Assembly: GCF_014467075.1 (NCBI RefSeq)
Contig: NZ_AP023027.1
Span: forward strand, 1,201,001 to 1,265,000
Direction: 5' to 3'
DNA from: Anaerostipes caccae L1-92
GTDB lineage: Bacteria; Bacillota; Clostridia; Lachnospirales; Lachnospiraceae
DNA: 64,000 bases
The notes beneath the pieces were generated by a model, which searched no databases, was not told where the DNA came from, and saw only the letters and a list, made by a program, of their open reading frames with translations. Shown piece by piece: positions 60,469 through 64,000 of the stretch (positions are counted from its first letter, which is position 1; each line of letters begins with the position of its first letter). The position numbers and the translations under genes were made by a program.

Positions 60469-61083
60469 ATGATCATTAAATCAGTTAATCTGGAAACGGT
60501 CTGTGGGATCACCAGCAAACTTCCGGACAATGAGCTTCCGGAAGTAGCATTTGCAGGCAAGTCCAATGTCGGCAAGTCCTCCCTCATCAACGCACTGATG
60601 AACCGGAAGTCATATGCAAGGGTGTCCGCTCAGCCGGGGAAAACTCAGACCATTAATTATTATAATATCAACGAAGAACTGTACTATGTAGATCTGCCCG
60701 GATATGGATATGCAAAGGTCACGGAGTCAGTAAAAGAGCAGTGGGGTGCGATGATTGAACGGTACCTTCACACGTCAAAGCAGCTGAAGCTGGTGTTCCT
60801 TCTCATTGATATCAGACACAAGCCGTCAAAGAATGATGTGATGATGTATGACTGGATCGTACATAACGGCTATCATCCGGTCATTATTGCTACAAAGAGC
60901 GACAAGCTCAAACGGAGCCAGCTTCCTAAGCATGTAAAGGAGATCCGCCAGGAACTCAGGCTCAATAAGGAGACACCGGTCTTTCCTTTTTCTTCGCTCT
61001 CAAAGCAGGGAAGAGATGAAATATGGGACTTTATTGAACAAGTGCTTCTTCTGGAACAGGAACATCATGTTTCAGATGAATGA
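60469..61083 (+). CDS. ysxC: Ribosome assembly GTPase YsxC/EngB
   Basis: A 204-residue small GTPase required for assembly of the large ribosomal subunit. G1 GKSNVGKSSLINAL, G2 GKTQTINYY, G3 DLPGYGYAKV, G4 TKSDKL and G5 SSLSKQG are all present. Ten bases separate it from the exchanger gene; AAGGAG is upstream. It is followed by a terminator whose 3' side overlaps the end of the minus-strand gene. Confidence 0.96.
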   Translation: MIIKSVNLETVCGITSKLPDNELPEVAFAGKSNVGKSSLINALMNRKSYARVSAQPGKTQTINYYNINEELYYVDLPGYGYAKVTESVKEQWGAMIERYLHTSKQLKLVFLLIDIRHKPSKNDVMMYDWIVHNGYHPVIIATKSDKLKRSQLPKHVKEIRQELRLNKETPVFPFSSLSKQGRDEIWDFIEQVLLLEQEHHVSDE

Positions 61084-61087
61084 ATAT

Positions 61088-61125
61088 AAAAAAGACCGGT
61101 TCTGTTTAAGAATCGGTCTTTTTTT
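61088..61125. terminator. Convergent terminator of ysxC and the DUF4364 gene
   Basis: AAAAGACCG...TTCT pairs with AGAA...CGGTCTTTT around GTTTA; T run follows. The stop of the minus gene (61106) lies within it. Confidence 0.8.
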
Positions 61126-61663
61126 CTGCCTCCTGGCTCTGGTCCTGAAAAAGCAGGCGGTTGATCAGATAAGCATAAATATCCGAGTGATTAGACTTCC
61201 AGTGATCGCAGATATAGATGGCCTGCTCTCTGGATACTACGTTTAAGTTGACTTCCAGCAGCATGCTGTCTTTTTCTTTGATCCTGAGCCTTACGGTATA
61301 TTCATCGCGTTTTGCAGGGAAATAGTCGGCTTCCAGATTGGTTTCCTCTCTCAGCTGGTATTCTTTGGTCGCCAAAAATGTTAGAATGTCATTTCGTATA
61401 GGCTCGGAGAGCTGGTATTCAAACATATCAATCGCTTCTTTCCCCTCTTCTGTCAGAAAATAATGGCTTGCGTTTCTTACCAGTTCTGTCCGCAGCATGT
61501 CTTCGTCTTCCAGTTCGTGAAAAGCCTGCTGGAGTTTAAAATAGGTCGTATACCCTTTGTCCAGAATAAACTCCGAGATCTGTGAGTTGCTCAGCGGAAA
61601 ATCCACTTTTTTTATTAAAAATAAAATCATTAATTTATATAAAGTCAGACCGTTTTCTTCCAT
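61106..61663 (-). CDS. DUF4364 family protein
   Basis: A 185-residue protein matching DUF4364: LTLYKLMILFLIKKVDFPLSNSQISEFILDKGYTTYFKLQQAF is a winged-helix-like opening, and YFLTEEGKEAIDMFE follows. Members probably act as DNA-binding regulators, but the function is not established. GAAAGGAAGGATT precedes the ATG at 61663; a longer frame to 61711 lacks a ribosome site. It is convergent with ysxC and divergent from the spoVA operon. Confidence 0.87.
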   Translation of the reverse strand: MEENGLTLYKLMILFLIKKVDFPLSNSQISEFILDKGYTTYFKLQQAFHELEDEDMLRTELVRNASHYFLTEEGKEAIDMFEYQLSEPIRNDILTFLATKEYQLREETNLEADYFPAKRDEYTVRLRIKEKDSMLLEVNLNVVSREQAIYICDHWKSNHSDIYAYLINRLLFQDQSQEAEKKTDS

Positions 61664-61742
61664 ACAATCCTTCCTTTCCTTATGAAACATGCACTTCTTA
61701 AATGATACCATCTGGATACCTTTCCTGCAAGAACAGAATCCA

Positions 61743-61772
61743 TGAATGAAATTGAAAAAAAGACAGATACTA
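61743..61772 (+). promoter_or_regulatory. Sigma-G-like promoter of the spoVA operon
   Basis: TGAATG (61743-61748) matches the sigma-G -35 pattern TGHATR at all six positions; after 17 bases, GATACTA (61766-61772) matches six of seven positions of CATAMTA. This fits forespore expression of spoVA. Confidence 0.65.
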
Positions 61773-61810
61773 CAACTAATTTATCTCATAAGAATGAAGA
61801 GGTGATATTT

Positions 61811-61987
61811 ATGAAGCAAAGAAAACAGTGGATGGTGATCGCATTGATCATTCTCCTTGCAGTCTTATCCGTGATTCTTTTCTGTGACACGAATCAGGAG
61901 CAGAGAAAAGATGGGACGTTAGTTTTGGAAAGGATGGAACATCATGACCGTATATATCAAAGCGGAAGACAGTGTATGTATTCATAA
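61811..61987 (+). CDS. Small single-helix membrane protein before spoVAA
   Basis: A 58-residue ORF with a basic start (MKQRKQ), one hydrophobic segment (about residues 7-25, WMVIALIILLAVLSVILF) and a charged tail. GAGGTGATATTT precedes the ATG. It overlaps spoVAA by 44 bases in another frame, so translation of the two could be linked. I do not recognise it; it may be a real small forespore membrane protein or a chance ORF. Confidence 0.45.
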   Translation: MKQRKQWMVIALIILLAVLSVILFCDTNQEQRKDGTLVLERMEHHDRIYQSGRQCMYS

Positions 61988-62567
61988 TCCGGATGTAAAG
62001 ATAAAAGATGTGGCATCCATTTACTGTACCGACAAAGACATGGAACAAAAGGTGAAGGAAGCAAAGCTTTTTCATTTTAAAAAGCGGGGAAACGAACGGG
62101 AGATTATTTCCATCTTAAAAGCAGTGGAAGTGATCAAAGAAATTGACAAAACTGCAGAAGTGGTCAATATGGGTCCCGAAGATTTTATCGTCTATTTAAA
62201 AGAAGTGACACAGGAGAAGAAGTGGGCTCACTACTTAAAGATTGCTGGTGTATGCCTGGTCGCCTTTTTTGGAGCCAGTTTCTCAATCATGAGCTATAAT
62301 ACGGATGTGGCCATTGACGATTTGTTTGCGACCGTATATCAGCTGGTCATGGGAACGCCGCCAAAAGGGCCCACGATACTTCATCTGGCCTATACGGCGG
62401 GACTTGCCATAGGAATCGTAATCTTCTTTAATCATGCGGGGAAAATCAAGCTTACCGATGATCCGACCCCGTTTGAAGTCCAGATGCGGCTTTACGAGCG
62501 GGATGTAAATGATACACTGATGATTGACGCCGGACGGAAAAAGGAGGAGCAGGATGTTTCTTCGTAA
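61944..62567 (+). CDS. spoVAA: Stage V sporulation protein AA
   Basis: A 207-residue membrane protein of the spoVA dipicolinic-acid channel. A soluble N-terminal region of about 95 residues (VYIKAEDSVCIHN, MGPEDFIVYLKEV) precedes two helices (about 99-117 and 146-165). The position before spoVAB, spoVAC and spoVAD and the length support the call. GGAAAGGATGG precedes the ATG. It acts in the forespore inner membrane during dipicolinate uptake. Confidence 0.87.
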   Translation: MTVYIKAEDSVCIHNPDVKIKDVASIYCTDKDMEQKVKEAKLFHFKKRGNEREIISILKAVEVIKEIDKTAEVVNMGPEDFIVYLKEVTQEKKWAHYLKIAGVCLVAFFGASFSIMSYNTDVAIDDLFATVYQLVMGTPPKGPTILHLAYTAGLAIGIVIFFNHAGKIKLTDDPTPFEVQMRLYERDVNDTLMIDAGRKKEEQDVSS

Positions 62568-62964
62568 CTTACTACTTGTAGTATACGGCTTATCCGCAGG
62601 AGCACTCATCGCGGGAAGTTTCCTGGCATTCTTAAGTATGATTGGAGTTGTTCCGAGACTTGCAGGTCTTTCCAAAACAATATCTCACGCCATGCTGTAT
62701 GAAACCTGCATTACCCTGGGCGGAGTCCTGGGAACAGCAGTATTTATCTACCGGTGGCACATTCCGCTGGGATATCCGCTGCTGATCTTATATGGACTGT
62801 TCGGAGGAATCTTCACAGGATGCCTGATCGGAGCGCTGGCCGAAATGCTCAAAAGCCTGCCGGTCTTCTCAAGAAGAATGAAACTGAGAGACGGAATACC
62901 ATTCGTCATCTATTCCATAGCCCTAGGCAAAATAGCAGGCTGCTGGATGCAATTTTTGCGCTAG
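62554..62964 (+). CDS. spoVAB: Stage V sporulation protein AB
   Basis: A 136-residue membrane protein with four helices; LRNLLLVVYGLSAGALIAGSFLAFL at the start, YETCITLGGVLGTAVFI, and GYPLLILYGLFGGIFTGCLIGALAEMLKSLP, the most conserved SpoVAB segment. AAGGAGGAG within the end of spoVAA sets the ATG at 62554. It ends with KIAGCWMQFLR just before the unusual gap that separates it from spoVAC. Confidence 0.87.
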   Translation: MFLRNLLLVVYGLSAGALIAGSFLAFLSMIGVVPRLAGLSKTISHAMLYETCITLGGVLGTAVFIYRWHIPLGYPLLILYGLFGGIFTGCLIGALAEMLKSLPVFSRRMKLRDGIPFVIYSIALGKIAGCWMQFLR

Positions 62965-63274
62965 CAACGAGCCGCAGAGAACAGAAAAAATTGAATTTTA
63001 AACAGAGCTGAATATCCATGCGCAGCGTGGACTGGGATCGGCATTCGGACGATGAAAAGACGAAGTTTTTTTATCGGCTGAAGGACGAAGACCAGAAGAC
63101 ATACGGAGTATGTCGTATATTCAGCGACTACAGCCATAAAAAAAGAAGTTTTGCAGCCATCATCTGCGGCGACTGCCGCAGAAACGAATGGGATGGTAAA
63201 TGCCATCCCATTCGTATTGAAAATCTGCATCGTCTGCATAAATACTTACACAAACGAAAGGAGCTTATTCTGTC
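62965..63274. other. 310-base gap inside the spoVA operon with two hairpins
   Basis: No supported gene lies here; a plus ORF at 63018 and minus ORFs lack ribosome sites. Two tight inverted repeats are present: TCTGCGGC (63163-63170) with GCCGCAGA (63175-63182), loop GACT; and a perfect 13-bp arm ACGAATGGGATGG (63184-63196) with its complement (63203-63215), loop TAAATG. Neither has a clear T run. Spacing this long is unusual between spoVAB and spoVAC, which are normally close. It may be an inserted repeat element or an RNA structure; I cannot decide. Confidence 0.6.
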
Positions 63275-63736
63275 ATGCACAATGAACCGACAAAAGATCA
63301 ATATAACGAATATGTAGAACAGGTAACGCCGGCAAGCAGCTGTCTTATGAACTGTGTCCGTGCGTTTTTTGTGGGAGGAGCAATCTGTACCATCGGAGAA
63401 GGGATCAAACAGGCAGTGATGCACTGGCTGCATCTGGGAGAGAAAGATGCCCTCCTGGCTGTCACAGTAACTCTTGTACTATTAAGCGTTCTCCTCACAG
63501 GATTTAACCTGTATTCAAAGATCACAAAATTCGGAGGAGCGGGAGGACTGGTTCCGATCACCGGGTTTGCAAATTCTGTAGCTTCTCCAGCTATCGAGTA
63601 TCAAAAAGAGGGACAGGTGTTCGGGATCGGAGTTAAAATCTTTACAATCGCAGGTCCGGTCATTCTGTACGGAATCTTATCCTCCTTTCTTTTGGGAATT
63701 ATTTATATGATATTAGTCCGATTGGGGGTTATGTGA
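63275..63736 (+). CDS. spoVAC: Stage V sporulation protein AC
   Basis: A 153-residue membrane protein of the dipicolinic-acid channel (a mechanosensitive subunit in Bacillus). PASSCLMNCVRAFFVGGAICTIGEGIKQAV is followed by GGAGGLVPITGFANSVASPAIEYQKEGQVFGIGVKIFTIAGPVILYG, the strongly conserved SpoVAC/SpoVAE-type helix pair. GAAAGGAGC precedes the ATG. Its stop overlaps the spoVAD start by one base. Confidence 0.93.
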   Translation: MHNEPTKDQYNEYVEQVTPASSCLMNCVRAFFVGGAICTIGEGIKQAVMHWLHLGEKDALLAVTVTLVLLSVLLTGFNLYSKITKFGGAGGLVPITGFANSVASPAIEYQKEGQVFGIGVKIFTIAGPVILYGILSSFLLGIIYMILVRLGVM

Positions 63737-64000
63737 TGAAAGTTATGAAGGGAAAGCAGAGTCTGGAATTCGAACATCCGCCTTATCTCAAAGGCTGGTC
63801 CTCTGTAGTCGGAGAAAAAGAAGGGGAAGGACCGCTCGGACAGGCATTTGACCAGATCATCGACGATCCTCTGTTCGGTCAGGAGACATGGGAACTGGCA
63901 GAGGGAAGATTCATGCGGCAGGCAGCCCTGCTTGCGATACAAAAAGCAGAGATCACAAAGAATCAGGTGCGCTATGCATTTGCCGGAGATCTCCTGGAGC
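63736..64000 (+). CDS. spoVAD: Stage V sporulation protein AD, N-terminal part
   Basis: The first 88 codons of SpoVAD run off the right edge. MKVMKGKQSLEFEHPPYLKGWSSVVGEKEGEGPLG followed by FDQIIDDPLFGQETWELAEG and LLAIQKAEITKNQVRYAFAGDLLE is the family start. The protein has a thiolase fold and binds dipicolinic acid in the spore inner membrane. The start overlaps the spoVAC stop (TGATG). Confidence 0.93.
   Translation, partial: MKVMKGKQSLEFEHPPYLKGWSSVVGEKEGEGPLGQAFDQIIDDPLFGQETWELAEGRFMRQAALLAIQKAEITKNQVRYAFAGDLLE

Noticed and set aside
63018..63317. 99-residue plus ORF between spoVAB and spoVAC
   Set aside because: No ribosome site, overlaps the spoVAC start, and runs through both inverted repeats.
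1..64000. Search for CRISPR arrays, tRNA or rRNA genes, insertion sequences and prophage
   Set aside because: Reading both strands I saw no regular spacer-repeat series, no cloverleaf genes that I could identify, no transposase and no phage structural genes.

Overview
The window looks like a chromosomal segment of a Gram-positive, endospore-forming, anaerobic gut Firmicute, most likely a Lachnospiraceae member of the Anaerostipes type. The evidence is indirect because there is no rRNA gene here: strong AGGAGG ribosome-binding sites; sporulation genes (cotJABC, a CwlC-like mother-cell amidase, a PdaB-like deacetylase, the spoVA operon); butyrate-type acyl-CoA genes; a type III glutamine synthetase; TTG and GTG starts; and many sigma-A promoters with exactly 17-bp spacers. 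Gene order is dense and largely on the + strand. I saw no phage, insertion sequence, CRISPR array or tRNA.

Layout. 1-2.9 kb: divergent crotonase (cut by the left edge) and acyl-CoA dehydrogenase, followed by a MarR regulator; all three promoters carry related palindromes just downstream of the start site. 3-5.3 kb: small membrane protein, M18 aminopeptidase, DUF1275 membrane protein. 5.4-10.8 kb: a complete 2-aminoethylphosphonate uptake and degradation operon (ATPase, two-in-one permease, binding lipoprotein, PhnW, PhnX). 10.9-16.4 kb: ZIP transporter, a MESH1-type ppGpp hydrolase (minus strand), tyrA-aroA, and a secreted GHL10-like glycosidase. 16.4-18.4 kb (minus): a solitary ClpP coupled to a mini-AraC regulator, then a DeoR regulator. 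18.6-25.1 kb: a galactitol-type PTS operon with two EIIB proteins, three dehydrogenases and a class II aldolase, divergent from DeoR. 25.3-27.3 kb: PadR-DUF1700-DUF4097-PspC envelope-stress module. 27.4-30.8 kb: PutP symporter, ferritin and the cotJABC spore coat operon under a sigma-E-like promoter. 30.8-38.6 kb: DtxR-type regulator divergent from feoAB, a membrane-anchored PstS-like protein, TrkA/TrkH, and a convergent YhhN-like protein.

38.7-42.2 kb: two back-to-back pairs of isopropylmalate-isomerase-type hydro-lyase subunits (small-large-small-large). 42.3-48.2 kb: split ChrA pair divergent from a LysR regulator, a CDF metal transporter, and a MATE pump coupled to an MNT-HEPN pair. 48.3-51.4 kb: two unrecognised proteins, a leaderless amidase with SPOR domain behind a sigma-K-like promoter, and an alpha/beta hydrolase. 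51.5-53.0 kb (minus): mgtE with a leader that encodes a 32-residue peptide overlapping a terminator-like hairpin. 53.1-61.7 kb: PdaB-like deacetylase, an unknown 547-residue membrane protein, glnN with an attenuator-like leader, a second deacetylase, mntP, a Na/Ca-type exchanger, ysxC, and a minus-strand DUF4364 gene. 61.7-64 kb: the spoVA operon behind a sigma-G-like promoter, with an unannotated small membrane ORF at its front and a 310-base structured gap between spoVAB and spoVAC; spoVAD runs off the right edge.

Themes: metal and ion homeostasis (ZIP, DtxR/FeoAB, ferritin, CDF, MgtE, MntP, CaCA, TrkAH), sporulation, and scavenging of phosphonates and polyols. The items most worth a second look are the mgtE leader peptide/attenuator, the shared MarR operator set, the duplicated hydro-lyase pairs, the AraC-ClpP pair, and the interrupted spoVA operon.
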